Below are positions 10,107 to 19,261 of a stretch of DNA of 37,842 nucleotides, one piece after another (within the stretch, counting starts at the first letter, position 1; the number at the start of each line of letters is the position of its first letter). The notes below the pieces were generated by a model. That model ran no database searches. It saw nothing but the letters and a program-made list of their open reading frames with translations, and was not told where the DNA came from. The stretch is from the NCBI GenBank assembly GCA_947598485.1, contig CANQFJ010000017.1, positions 1-37,842 on the forward strand. The letters run 5' to 3'. The position numbers were made by a program, and so were the translations under genes. The DNA is from an uncultured Bacilli bacterium. Lineage in GTDB: Bacteria; Bacillota_I; Bacilli_A; RF39; UBA660.

Positions 10107-10344
10107 ATTTTTTACTTACCTCATCGATGATGCCAGAAATTAATATTTCATTTTTATCAAGTTGTTTCACAAATAAATCATGACCTAAAATATTTAGTTG
10201 AAAATTGCTAACGGAAAGGCTAACTTTCGTTTCTTTTAAAAGTATAATATCTTTATAGTTATAAACATATATTTCATTTTCAAATAGAGCAATAAAATAA
10301 TTTTTATCATACAAAAAACTACTTAATGAATTAAAGATATTCAT
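10099..10344 (-). CDS. yqfC: YqfC/YabP-like sporulation protein
   Basis: 81 aa, overlaps the yqfD start; contains FQLNILGHDLFVKQLDKNEILISGII. Confidence 0.75.
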   Translation of the reverse strand: MNIFNSLSSFLYDKNYFIALFENEIYVYNYKDIILLKETKVSLSVSNFQLNILGHDLFVKQLDKNEILISGIIDEVSKKYE

Positions 10345-10379
10345 ATAATCACCAATAAATTATATGAAAAAAGAATAGA

Positions 10380-10817
10380 TTAATTTAATCTATCCTTTAT
10401 CATTTTACTAACCATAGCCATATTGGCATTAGTAAGTTTTGTGCTAACTTCACGCATAACTTTGCCCATATCCTTCATTGAAGTTGGATTAAGCTCTGCA
10501 AACACACTATCAATTACTTTAGTGATTTCTTCTTCACTCATTTCTGCAGGCAAGTATTTATTTAGCACTTCTACTTCTCTAGTAAGATCAGCAACTAAAT
10601 CACTTTTACCATATTTGGTATATTCCTCGATTGAGTCCTTACGAACTTTAACTTGATGCTTAATAACTTTAATAGCTTCATCATCAGTAAGTTCATGCAT
10701 GCTACCTTTGCGGCTTTCGTTAATAAATTCACTTTTTAGCATTCTTAGCACTGATAAGGTGAATTTATCTTGCGTTTTCATTGCTTCTTTTATATCTTCA
10801 TTAATTTTATTAATCAT
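10380..10817 (-). CDS. yqeY: GatB/YqeY domain protein
   Basis: NEDIKEAMKTQDKFTLSVLRMLKSE and EYTKYGKSDLVA motifs; adjacent to rpsU. Confidence 0.93.
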   Translation of the reverse strand: MINKINEDIKEAMKTQDKFTLSVLRMLKSEFINESRKGSMHELTDDEAIKVIKHQVKVRKDSIEEYTKYGKSDLVADLTREVEVLNKYLPAEMSEEEITKVIDSVFAELNPTSMKDMGKVMREVSTKLTNANMAMVSKMIKDRLN

Positions 10818-10828
10818 TTAAAGACCTC

Positions 10829-11014
10829 TTAGTTATGATTTCTACGTCTAGAGTTTTTAATATTTTCTTTTTTCTCATTTCTTCTCTTTACGCCAGGTTT
10901 CTCATAACACTTTCTTTTCTTAAGCTCAGAAGGGACGCCACTGCGAGCAAACTTTGCTTTAAATTTCTTTAGAGCAAGATCAACATTACCATTTTGAACT
11001 ACAACCTTTGTCAT
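10829..11014 (-). CDS. rpsU: Ribosomal protein S21
   Basis: VQNGNVDLALKKFKAKFARSGVPSELKKRKCYEKPGVKRR; start moved to MTKVVV downstream of the SD. Confidence 0.95.
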   Translation of the reverse strand: MTKVVVQNGNVDLALKKFKAKFARSGVPSELKKRKCYEKPGVKRRNEKKENIKNSRRRNHN

Positions 11015-11081
11015 CAATATCCCTCCCTTCATTAACTAGGAATATTATAACACTTGCCCCAGTCTTTGACAAGAATTTTAA

Positions 11082-11234
11082 TTAGCACTTACCAAATAGT
11101 CTTTTAAAGGTATAACCAATATCTTGGCCTATACCATAGACGGCATTTACTAGGGATGTAATTGCCGCAACAAAAGATGCTGTAATACCTGCTCCACCAA
11201 CACATTTAAGTGCTTCATTTTTGCTCAATTTCAT
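11082..11234 (-). CDS. Double-glycine-leader peptide (candidate class II bacteriocin component), not in the ORF track
   Basis: 50 aa: MKLSKNEALKCVGG|AGITASFVAAITSLVNAVYGIGQDIGYTFKRLFGKC; ATG overlaps the stop codon of the upstream peptide gene. Confidence 0.8.
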   Translation of the reverse strand: MKLSKNEALKCVGGAGITASFVAAITSLVNAVYGIGQDIGYTFKRLFGKC

Positions 11235-11377
11235 TAATTTTTACACGTAGGGCTAAAAAAGGCATTAACAAAACCTAAAGCAAAGCTAACTAATGCGCTA
11301 ACAATAACGGCAGCGCCAAGAGTTATTTTGAAACCGCCTATAAACTCTCTAGCTTCATCAGCTGTTAAAACTTCCAC
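11234..11377 (-). CDS. Double-glycine-leader peptide (candidate class II bacteriocin component), not in the ORF track
   Basis: 47 aa from a GTG start after AAGGAGG: MEVLTADEAREFIGG|FKITLGAAVIVSALVSFALGFVNAFFSPTCKN. Confidence 0.78.
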   Translation of the reverse strand: MEVLTADEAREFIGGFKITLGAAVIVSALVSFALGFVNAFFSPTCKN

Positions 11378-11390
11378 TACTTCCTCCTTT

Positions 11391-11792
11391 CTAAAAGATA
11401 ATGTCTATTATCTTTCTTATTATTCTTTGCTTATCATAATAGAAAGTTATTTCAACCACTTGGTTATTTTGATATTCTTTCATAATTTTTAAAGAATAAG
11501 TTTGATAGTTAATACTACCTTCAACTTGTAAATCTGATATTTCTTCAATTTTAAAGTCATATTTATAATCATCAATTTTTAGATATGTCCCTTTATTTAC
11601 TGCGTCAGAGTTATCTATGGGAATATCAACATAAAGATGGTTATCAATAAAAACTCCATATGTTTTAAATGAACTATAAGCTTTTAATCTAAATGATATA
11701 ACCATGCTGCTTATAAAAATTATTATCAAGAAAATAGCTAAAATATGTTTTTTATAAGGTATTTGATACAAACTAACATAGCTCTGCTTCAT
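11391..11792 (-). CDS. Small single-TM accessory protein of the peptide export operon
   Basis: 133 aa; one N-terminal TM and a short extracytoplasmic domain; overlaps the 3' end of the transporter gene by 20 nt. Confidence 0.65.
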   Translation of the reverse strand: MKQSYVSLYQIPYKKHILAIFLIIIFISSMVISFRLKAYSSFKTYGVFIDNHLYVDIPIDNSDAVNKGTYLKIDDYKYDFKIEEISDLQVEGSINYQTYSLKIMKEYQNNQVVEITFYYDKQRIIRKIIDIIF

Positions 11793-13824
11793 TATTAATG
11801 TCTATTACCCTTTCAAACATATTATCCAATTTTTTGTGAGAAACATAAATTAAAGTCTTATTTGGAAACAAATTCTTAATATTATTAATAATTTGCTTTT
11901 CAAGATAATAATCCGTCTCACTTAAAGCTTCATCTAAAACGAGAATATTACAATCATTCATTAGAGCTCTAGCCAAAATAATTCTTTGCTTTTCTCCTCC
12001 TGACAAGTTGCTGTCATTATCAATGCCACTGTCATAACGAAATTGTTTATTTTTAACAATATCCTCAATAGCACAAGCCTGACATACTTTTTCAAAAAGA
12101 TCATTAGGACTTTTATAAAAAAGAATGTTATTTTTAATTGTATCGCTAAAAATTCGTTCTTTTTGCCCTACATAGCAAATATTATTCTTAATAGTTTTTA
12201 ACGAATAATCTTTTAAGTTTTTCTTACCGATTAATATTTCTCCCTCATCAGGAGTTATATTTTTTTGGAGCAAGTTGCAAATAGTACTCTTACCACTGCC
12301 ACTTTTACCTTTTAACATCACCTTTTCACCCCTTTTTATTTTTATTGATAAATTATTTAGGATATTGATATCTTTGTTGTAAGAAAAACTTACTCCTGTA
12401 AAAGTTATATCATCATTTACAAATTTTTCATTTTCACCCATTACCTCCTCATCCAAATCTATAAACTCGCTAATTTTCCGAAAAGAAGCTTGTAAAAAAT
12501 TAAACTTCGGTAAGATAGCCATTATATTCTTTATTGGATCAGTAAAGTACATCATTATTGTATTAAATGTTATTAAACTAATAATTTGTAATTTACCTGT
12601 ATAAACAAAATATAGTCCTAAAGTATTAATTACGAAAGTACCTATTTCATCAATACTATTTTTGAGTGAATTTAAAATTACCATAAATTTAGAAAAGCTA
12701 TAATTATCATATAATAGATTAACTAAATCTTTTTCTAAATTTTCAAGAACCTCATTAGTTCTATCTAAATTTTTAATGCTATGAATCATATCTAAATGTC
12801 CAATTAATTTAGCATTAACGATTGTTTGAAAGTTGATATTTTGTTTAATTCTTTTATAAACATACGAATTAGTTGTAAAAGATAACATTATATAGATGAC
12901 AATTATCAAGCAAAGAATTAAACAAAGTTTCCCATCTATATAAAATAAACAAACTAGGCTACCGATAGACAGAAGCAAATTAAGTAAACACGAAATAAAT
13001 ATTTCCGAAAATAAATCTTTGATACTCGTAATTTCATTTACCCTCGTAATAATTTCTCCTGTTGATCTTTCGCCAATAACTTTCAAAGGGAGTTTAAATG
13101 TATGCGTAATAAAATTACTTAGTACACTTACATCAATATTTTTATTAATATGATTTTCATATGAACTTTTGATATAATTTACAACAATTTTTGTAATAAC
13201 TATTACACTGAAAAGATAAATTGCAACTTTGATTATATTTATATCATAGCCATCCACAATCATTTCATATATAACCTTAAAATATAAACCCATGATAATA
13301 GTCAAAATCATAAATACAAAAGTATAAGTCAATAATCTTAAGCATAATGCTTTATTAGAAGCTAGAATTTTAAAAAACAATTCGTAAATGCTAGTTTCTT
13401 TTTCTAACAGAATTATTGGCTTATTGACTGCTAGTTCAAGTACAACACCAGTAAATATTTTACTAAATTCTTCTATACTCATACTCACTTTGCCTTTAGC
13501 TGGATCCATTAATAAAAGCTTTTTGCCATAATCGTAGAGAACCATAAAATGCAGTAACCCATTTGGATATTTTACATGAACAATAGCTGGAGTTTGAATA
13601 TTTTTTAAGTCTTTATAAGTACACTTTTTAGCAATTGCATCAAAGCCGTAACTCTTTGCCGCTTCTGCTAAATGATATATACTTGTTCCCTTATTAGTGG
13701 TATAAGTGTCTTCGCGAATTTTTTCTACAGAAACAAATCCTTTATAATAACGAATTATAGACTGCAAACAACAAGCCCCACAATCTTTAGCATCATGTTG
13801 ACTTACAATAACTATTTTTTTCAC
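11773..13824 (-). CDS. Peptidase C39-containing ABC transporter/ATPase (bacteriocin-type exporter)
   Basis: C39 motif QHDAKDCGACCL with HFMVL and MDPAKG; Walker A GKSGSGKST, LSGGEKQRI, ILVLDEA. Confidence 0.95.
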   Translation of the reverse strand: MKKIVIVSQHDAKDCGACCLQSIIRYYKGFVSVEKIREDTYTTNKGTSIYHLAEAAKSYGFDAIAKKCTYKDLKNIQTPAIVHVKYPNGLLHFMVLYDYGKKLLLMDPAKGKVSMSIEEFSKIFTGVVLELAVNKPIILLEKETSIYELFFKILASNKALCLRLLTYTFVFMILTIIMGLYFKVIYEMIVDGYDINIIKVAIYLFSVIVITKIVVNYIKSSYENHINKNIDVSVLSNFITHTFKLPLKVIGERSTGEIITRVNEITSIKDLFSEIFISCLLNLLLSIGSLVCLFYIDGKLCLILCLIIVIYIMLSFTTNSYVYKRIKQNINFQTIVNAKLIGHLDMIHSIKNLDRTNEVLENLEKDLVNLLYDNYSFSKFMVILNSLKNSIDEIGTFVINTLGLYFVYTGKLQIISLITFNTIMMYFTDPIKNIMAILPKFNFLQASFRKISEFIDLDEEVMGENEKFVNDDITFTGVSFSYNKDINILNNLSIKIKRGEKVMLKGKSGSGKSTICNLLQKNITPDEGEILIGKKNLKDYSLKTIKNNICYVGQKERIFSDTIKNNILFYKSPNDLFEKVCQACAIEDIVKNKQFRYDSGIDNDSNLSGGEKQRIILARALMNDCNILVLDEALSETDYYLEKQIINNIKNLFPNKTLIYVSHKKLDNMFERVIDINNEAELC

Positions 13825-13943
13825 TAGGTCTTTTTCTCCCTTCTATATTTATATATACCCGATGCATTTCCGTTTTCCTTTTTTTTTAATACATTTTTTC
13901 AAAATTTTTTCATATAGTTTAATTAACAAGGAGGAAATTCTAA

Positions 13944-14432
13944 ATGATTAACAAGCAAAATCTCTGGTTTATTACTTTATTTTCTTTAGTTTTAGTCTTA
14001 GGAATTTATTACATTTCATTGCCAAATGATGATGCTTTAGCTTTAAAGGATACTGATAATAGTTCCACCGCTGTAGAAATAATGGAAAATGATGTGATTG
14101 TCGCATTAAAAGTTGAAGCAGAAGAACAAATGCTCTCAGAAATGGAAGAAGCTCAAAAAGTTTTACTTGATTCTGGCTCTACTGTAAGTGATAAAAATGA
14201 AGCATATGATAAACTCCAAAATTTAAATCGAAAAAAAGGAAAAATAGAAGAAATTGAAAAAAGAATTAAAGAGAAATTCTCCAAAGACAGCTGTGTAACC
14301 ATTGAAGGAAATAAAATAAATATTACAATCTCAGATAAAGATAAGGGAACTTCTTATGCCAATAATATTATAAAAGAAGTGCAAAGCTTGTATACTGAAG
14401 ATATGTATATAACGGTTAAATTCAGTGGATAA
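13944..14432 (+). CDS. spoIIIAH: SpoIIIAH-like stage III sporulation protein
   Basis: 162 aa; MINKQNLWFITLFSLVLVLGIYYISLP N-terminus and YscJ/SpoIIIAH-like C-terminal domain; SD AAGGAGG. Confidence 0.8.
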   Translation: MINKQNLWFITLFSLVLVLGIYYISLPNDDALALKDTDNSSTAVEIMENDVIVALKVEAEEQMLSEMEEAQKVLLDSGSTVSDKNEAYDKLQNLNRKKGKIEEIEKRIKEKFSKDSCVTIEGNKINITISDKDKGTSYANNIIKEVQSLYTEDMYITVKFSG

Positions 14433-14477
14433 TTAGGCTAAACCCTACACTTTCTTATCATCTTAACATAAAATAAA

Positions 14478-14708
14478 ATGAACAAGAAAGTGAGGCATAT
14501 GGGTAACAAACTATTAACTAAAAGAGAAAAAGAAATCTTTGAGCTTTTAGTTAGGAATAAATCAACTAAAGAAATTGCTTCTACTTTAGGCATAAGCGAG
14601 AAAACAGTACGTAACCATATATCAAACACTATGCAAAAGTTAGGAGTAAATGGTAGATGTAATGCTATCATTGAACTTCTAAAGCTTGAAGTAATTTCGT
14701 TAAAATAA
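14478..14708 (+). CDS. LuxR-type HTH protein, GerE-like
   Basis: LTKREKEIFELLVRNKSTKEIASTLGISEKTVRNHISNTMQKLGVNGRCNAI; 76 aa, HTH only. Start uncertain (ATG at 14478 or 14499). Confidence 0.85.
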   Translation: MNKKVRHMGNKLLTKREKEIFELLVRNKSTKEIASTLGISEKTVRNHISNTMQKLGVNGRCNAIIELLKLEVISLK

Positions 14709-14778
14709 AGTCAACTAGAGTTGGCTTTTTATTTGGTATAAACGCCTTATTTAAACATATATTTTTATAGGTGATGTT

Positions 14779-15684
14779 ATGCTTAAAAGAAGTGCTATTA
14801 AAAGAATTATAGTGGCATCTTTAGCACTTGTTATTATGTTTTTATTTTACCTATTTCCTAGAACAGATGAGCTTTCCATTCCTGAAGAAGTAATTTATGT
14901 TGATGAAATTTTCCTTCCTATTTATGCCGCCCAAAAAAATGGATATGTTGCTCGAAGCTCCGTTATTAAAAACGATAAAAACGAAGATGACATTAAATAT
15001 TTAATTGATATGCTAACGATAGATAGTCAAAAATCTCTTTTGCTTCCTAATAACTTTACTGCAGTAATTCCACCTGATACTAAAGTTATCGACTATACTA
15101 TTGAAGACAAAATTTTAAAAATCAATTTTACAAAAGAGTTTTTAAATGTTAGAGAATATAACGAAGAAAAAATGATTGAAGCTCTTACTTATTCTTTAGT
15201 AGAACTTGATGGTGTTAAGGGTATCATGATATATGTTGAAAATTCTTTACTTGATCATTATCCAAATTCAGGTAAAAGACTTCCTAAAATTCTTGATAGA
15301 AATTTAGGAATTAACAAGTCCTATGACATCTATGATATTAAAGACACAAAAATGACAACAACGTATTATATAGGTAAAGATAATGATAATTACTATTATA
15401 TTCCTATAAGTAAAATAACTAATGAAAAAATTGAGCCATTAGAAATTATCGTTAATGAACTTAAAACCACACCCATATACGAAACTAATTTAATAAGCTA
15501 TTTAAATGCTTCTTATGAGCTTAAAAGCTATCAAATTCTTGAAAATAGTATAAGTCTATCTTTTGATAATGAGATTATTGCAGGGCTATCAGATAAAGAT
15601 ATTAATGAGCAAATAGTGTATACTTTATCTCTTTCTATTAGAGATACTTATGACATTGATAAAGTGGATATAAGCATTAACTAA
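14779..15684 (+). CDS. gerM: GerM domain protein
   Basis: Two GerM-like repeats (DYTIEDKILKINFTKEFLN...; SISLSFDNEII...) and an N-terminal TM. Confidence 0.8.
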   Translation: MLKRSAIKRIIVASLALVIMFLFYLFPRTDELSIPEEVIYVDEIFLPIYAAQKNGYVARSSVIKNDKNEDDIKYLIDMLTIDSQKSLLLPNNFTAVIPPDTKVIDYTIEDKILKINFTKEFLNVREYNEEKMIEALTYSLVELDGVKGIMIYVENSLLDHYPNSGKRLPKILDRNLGINKSYDIYDIKDTKMTTTYYIGKDNDNYYYIPISKITNEKIEPLEIIVNELKTTPIYETNLISYLNASYELKSYQILENSISLSFDNEIIAGLSDKDINEQIVYTLSLSIRDTYDIDKVDISIN

Positions 15685-15727
15685 AGCTTGATATTTAAAA
15701 AGACTTGATATATAATTTAGTTGTGCT

Positions 15728-15804
<77 letters not shown>

Positions 15805-15806
15805 TA

Positions 15807-15840
15807 AAAAAAATTAGCCTTTATCATAAGGCTTTTTTAT
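15807..15840 (+). terminator. Rho-independent terminator after tRNA-Arg
   Basis: TTAGCCTTTATCATAAGGCTTTTTTAT. Confidence 0.7.
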
Positions 15841-15863
15841 TTGAATAAAAAAACTAGCAAATG

Positions 15864-16352
15864 CTAGTATTCAAGTTTATTTTCAAACATTGCTTTAACA
15901 GCGTCAATACAAACATCAGCCTTAAAGCATCTAAATATTTCTTTTTTAAAAAGTTCCTGCCAATTTTCTTTATATCCCGCGAAACCTTTTTCGCCAACAA
16001 CGATATAAGGAGTGCCATCAACCTCATCATCAAAATAAGCAGCAACGTTAAGCATTAATAACTCCGTCTTATCATCTATAGCATGCCATTTTTCATCATA
16101 AATTTCCACATAATTATAATCAAACATGTCTTTATAATTAGGATTATTTTCTAAAGAAGTAAAAAAATCATTTGCTTTACTACATATAGGGCAATCTTTT
16201 TTGCCAAAAACATAAACTTTTACTTTTTTATCACTAGTGGAAATAATTTTTTGAGCATTAATACCATAATCAATCTCTTCTTTATTATTTAGACTGCATC
16301 CTGTAGCAAGTAGCAAAAAAAGCATTATAGCTAATATTTTTTTCATTTTCAT
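15864..16352 (-). CDS. Thioredoxin-like lipoprotein
   Basis: Lipobox LLATGC; FGKKDCPICSKANDFF (CxxC) and GTPYIVVGEKGFAGY. Confidence 0.75.
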   Translation of the reverse strand: MKMKKILAIMLFLLLATGCSLNNKEEIDYGINAQKIISTSDKKVKVYVFGKKDCPICSKANDFFTSLENNPNYKDMFDYNYVEIYDEKWHAIDDKTELLMLNVAAYFDDEVDGTPYIVVGEKGFAGYKENWQELFKKEIFRCFKADVCIDAVKAMFENKLEY

Positions 16353-16353
16353 T

Positions 16354-17754
16354 CTATAAAGCTGTGCCATCTAAGCTAAAGCTTTTGGCATCTTCTATTT
16401 TAACATTTACTATTTGCCCAATTAAATCTTTACTTCCTATAACATTTACTAATTTATAGGTGTCAGTATAGCCATAAAGTTTTGTGCTATCTTTTTCACT
16501 TTCACCAAGTATTAAAACAGGTACTACTTTACCTAATAACTTTTCATTATTTATTCTAGAGTATTTATTAATAACTTCATTTAATCTTTGAAGTCTTTCT
16601 TCTTTTTCTTTTAAAGGTGTATCATCTTTCATAAATGAAGATGCCGTACCCTTTCTTTCTGAATAAATAAAAGTATAAGCACCATCATATTTACAGTATT
16701 CGGCAATATCCAAAGTTTTTTGGAAATCTTCTTCGGTTTCCCCAGGAAAACCTACGATTATATCCGTCGTAATACTAACACCCGGGATTCTATCTTTCAT
16801 CTTATTAAATAAATTTTTATATTCTTCTATAGTATATCTTCGATTCATCTTCTTTAATATAGCATCGCTACCTGATTGAATAGGCAGATGAATATACGGC
16901 ATAATATTATCGTATTTAGCTATAATATCTATCATTTTATCTGTGAAATTCCAAGGATGAGATGTCACAAAGCGAAGACGAGAAATCCCAAGCTTAGCTA
17001 CATTTTCTAAAAGATCGGCAAAATCATAACCTAGTTTTAAATCATTGCCATACGCATTAACATTTTGCCCAAGCAAAGTTATTTCTCGATAGCCATTTTG
17101 CACAAGATGAGAGCACTCTTCTAAGATATTTTCCATCTTACGGCTTCTTTCTCTTCCCCTTGTAAAAGGAACAATGCAATAAGTGCAGAATTTATCACAG
17201 CCATACATGATATTTACCCAAGCACATATTTTAGAATCTCTTTCATAGTTAACATTCTCAGGTACGATATCACTATTTGAATATACTTCAATATTTTGGC
17301 CTGTCTTTTTTTCAATTAATAATTTAGGTAAATCATATAAGTTATTGGTGCCTACCAAAATATCGACATATTTATGATTTTTCATTATATCTAAAGCCAC
17401 ATCTTCTTGAGATGCCATACATCCAGTTATCGCAATTATTAAATCTTTCTTATCCTTTTTTAAATGCTTACATCTACCAAGATAACCCATTACTTTTTCA
17501 TGAGCATTTTCTCTAATAGCACAAGTATTTAAAACAATAACATCAGCATCTTCTAAAGTCTCGGTAGCTTCCATTCCAAGCATAGTCATATATCTTTTTA
17601 TTTGTTCACTATCATGAACATTCATCTGACAACCATAAGTTCTTAAAAAATATTTCTTACCTTTATATATTTCATCATAATTTTTATTAACATCCAAATA
17701 TTTTATATCAACTTTTTCCCTGTTTTTAGCTTCACTATAATTAGGTAATTTCAT
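16354..17754 (-). CDS. miaB: tRNA-2-methylthio-N6-dimethylallyladenosine synthase
   Basis: YGCQMNVHDSE; radical SAM CDKFCTYCIVPFTRGRERSR; HLPIQSGSD. Confidence 0.97.
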   Translation of the reverse strand: MKLPNYSEAKNREKVDIKYLDVNKNYDEIYKGKKYFLRTYGCQMNVHDSEQIKRYMTMLGMEATETLEDADVIVLNTCAIRENAHEKVMGYLGRCKHLKKDKKDLIIAITGCMASQEDVALDIMKNHKYVDILVGTNNLYDLPKLLIEKKTGQNIEVYSNSDIVPENVNYERDSKICAWVNIMYGCDKFCTYCIVPFTRGRERSRKMENILEECSHLVQNGYREITLLGQNVNAYGNDLKLGYDFADLLENVAKLGISRLRFVTSHPWNFTDKMIDIIAKYDNIMPYIHLPIQSGSDAILKKMNRRYTIEEYKNLFNKMKDRIPGVSITTDIIVGFPGETEEDFQKTLDIAEYCKYDGAYTFIYSERKGTASSFMKDDTPLKEKEERLQRLNEVINKYSRINNEKLLGKVVPVLILGESEKDSTKLYGYTDTYKLVNVIGSKDLIGQIVNVKIEDAKSFSLDGTAL

Positions 17755-17814
17755 AAAGGACCACTTCCAAAGGTATTATAACAAACATAAATATAATTTG
17801 AAAGAGGGTTTTGG

Positions 17815-17910
17815 ATGACATGGGAATATTACAAAAAGAATAATGATAATAAAATTGGATCGAATGATATGAAAATGGTAAAAAAATACCAAAACCCGTC
17901 TTTCAATTAG
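17815..17910 (+). CDS. Possible 31-aa small ORF inside an inverted repeat
   Basis: MTWEYYKKNNDNKIGSNDMKMVKKYQNPSFN after AGAGGG; flanked by a 17/18-bp inverted repeat (17798-17814 / 17889-17906). Confidence 0.35.
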   Translation: MTWEYYKKNNDNKIGSNDMKMVKKYQNPSFN

Positions 17911-17986
17911 TCATTATACACAATAAAAAAAGAAGTTCAACACTTTCGACAAAATATAGCAAAATGTTACAAAATATTCTCAATAA

Positions 17987-19210
17987 TTAGTGCCTTTTAA
18001 TCTTATTTATAAACTCTATTAAATAATAAAATGCTGATAAAGGATAAACAAACTCACCTATTAATTCTTCTACATACCCATTAAAGCCAACTTTAAAATC
18101 ATATACTCCATAATCTTTATCATTTTTATCAAAGTTACCTGATATACCATAAAAGTTATATCTTTCAAAGCCTCTTGTCATCGCATACTTAATCATATGC
18201 CATTGAATAGCATATGCAGTGCCAAAATGCATAAACTCTTGTTTATTTCCGCCGAACAAGTATACTACCTCATATCCAAAAGTCATAAATACTCCTGAGG
18301 AAGCTGGAATAATATCTCCGTATTGATTTTTAAGTTCTTGAACCTCAATTATTTGTTTTTCTACTCTTTCTAAATCCTCTTTGGCTTTAGAAATTTTTTC
18401 CTCTTTAGCTTTTTGATCTATCATTATTCTAATATTCTCATCGATTTCGGCTTTTTGTTTATTTAACTCATCTAGCATAGAATTTACATCAATTTCAGCA
18501 ATAATAAACTTAACATCATCCTTATTAAAGAAGTTATACATATTTTGAAAATAAGCCAAATTACGATTAGCAAAGCTTTTTCTTTCACAGGTGGAATCCA
18601 ATATTTCTTTTACAAGAGGTAGTTCATCATATTGAGCTTCACGAACAATAATCTTATTTCTAATACTTTTTTGAATATTACGTCTAGTAAATGAACGCAT
18701 TTTTTTTAATAGTTCTTCTTCGCTTTTATCTTTAACATCAAGAACATACATCCATTTCACTTGCTTCATATCTTTTTGGGTAATAGTTTTATATCCTAAT
18801 GATTGAAGATGCTTTGATATATCTCGGTTATCAATACCGCCCTCGACTATTTCTCCTGCACTATTTCTTTGAACATTTATAACATAAGGATCAATCCTAA
18901 ACACATAACCGTCATGCTCTTTAACATATTTTTTTAGATTATCCGTAAAAAAATCAACTAATTCTTTATTTTGGTAATCCATTAAAAGACCACGGGGAGC
19001 ATAATACTCTTTCTTACCAAAGTATCTTGCAATAAAAGTAAACATGGAAGCAGTCACAACTTTATCGTCTTCTTTTACACCTAGATAAACAACCTTCCAG
19101 CCAGATTTTTCTCTTATTTTACCCATTTCTGGAGTTTGCATGAAAGTTCTTTGAGGTGATTTATCTAAAAAGTTTCGATATTCATTTTCTTCAAGTTCAC
19201 AAAATTTCAT
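17987..19210 (-). CDS. FemX/FemAB family aminoacyltransferase (peptidoglycan cross-bridge)
   Basis: QTPEMGKIREKSGWKVVYLGV; GNAT-like FemAB fold with a coiled-coil insertion; MTRGFERYNFYGISGNF. Confidence 0.9.
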   Translation of the reverse strand: MKFCELEENEYRNFLDKSPQRTFMQTPEMGKIREKSGWKVVYLGVKEDDKVVTASMFTFIARYFGKKEYYAPRGLLMDYQNKELVDFFTDNLKKYVKEHDGYVFRIDPYVINVQRNSAGEIVEGGIDNRDISKHLQSLGYKTITQKDMKQVKWMYVLDVKDKSEEELLKKMRSFTRRNIQKSIRNKIIVREAQYDELPLVKEILDSTCERKSFANRNLAYFQNMYNFFNKDDVKFIIAEIDVNSMLDELNKQKAEIDENIRIMIDQKAKEEKISKAKEDLERVEKQIIEVQELKNQYGDIIPASSGVFMTFGYEVVYLFGGNKQEFMHFGTAYAIQWHMIKYAMTRGFERYNFYGISGNFDKNDKDYGVYDFKVGFNGYVEELIGEFVYPLSAFYYLIEFINKIKRH

Positions 19211-19261
19211 AAGACTACTCCCATCATCAATCTACTTAAATTATATTAAATATTCTTTTCT

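Noticed and set aside
10829-11377. rpsU and the double-glycine peptides as one functional unit
   Set aside because: Same strand but separate RBS and an untranslated gap (11015-11081); rpsU belongs with yqeY as in other Bacillota.
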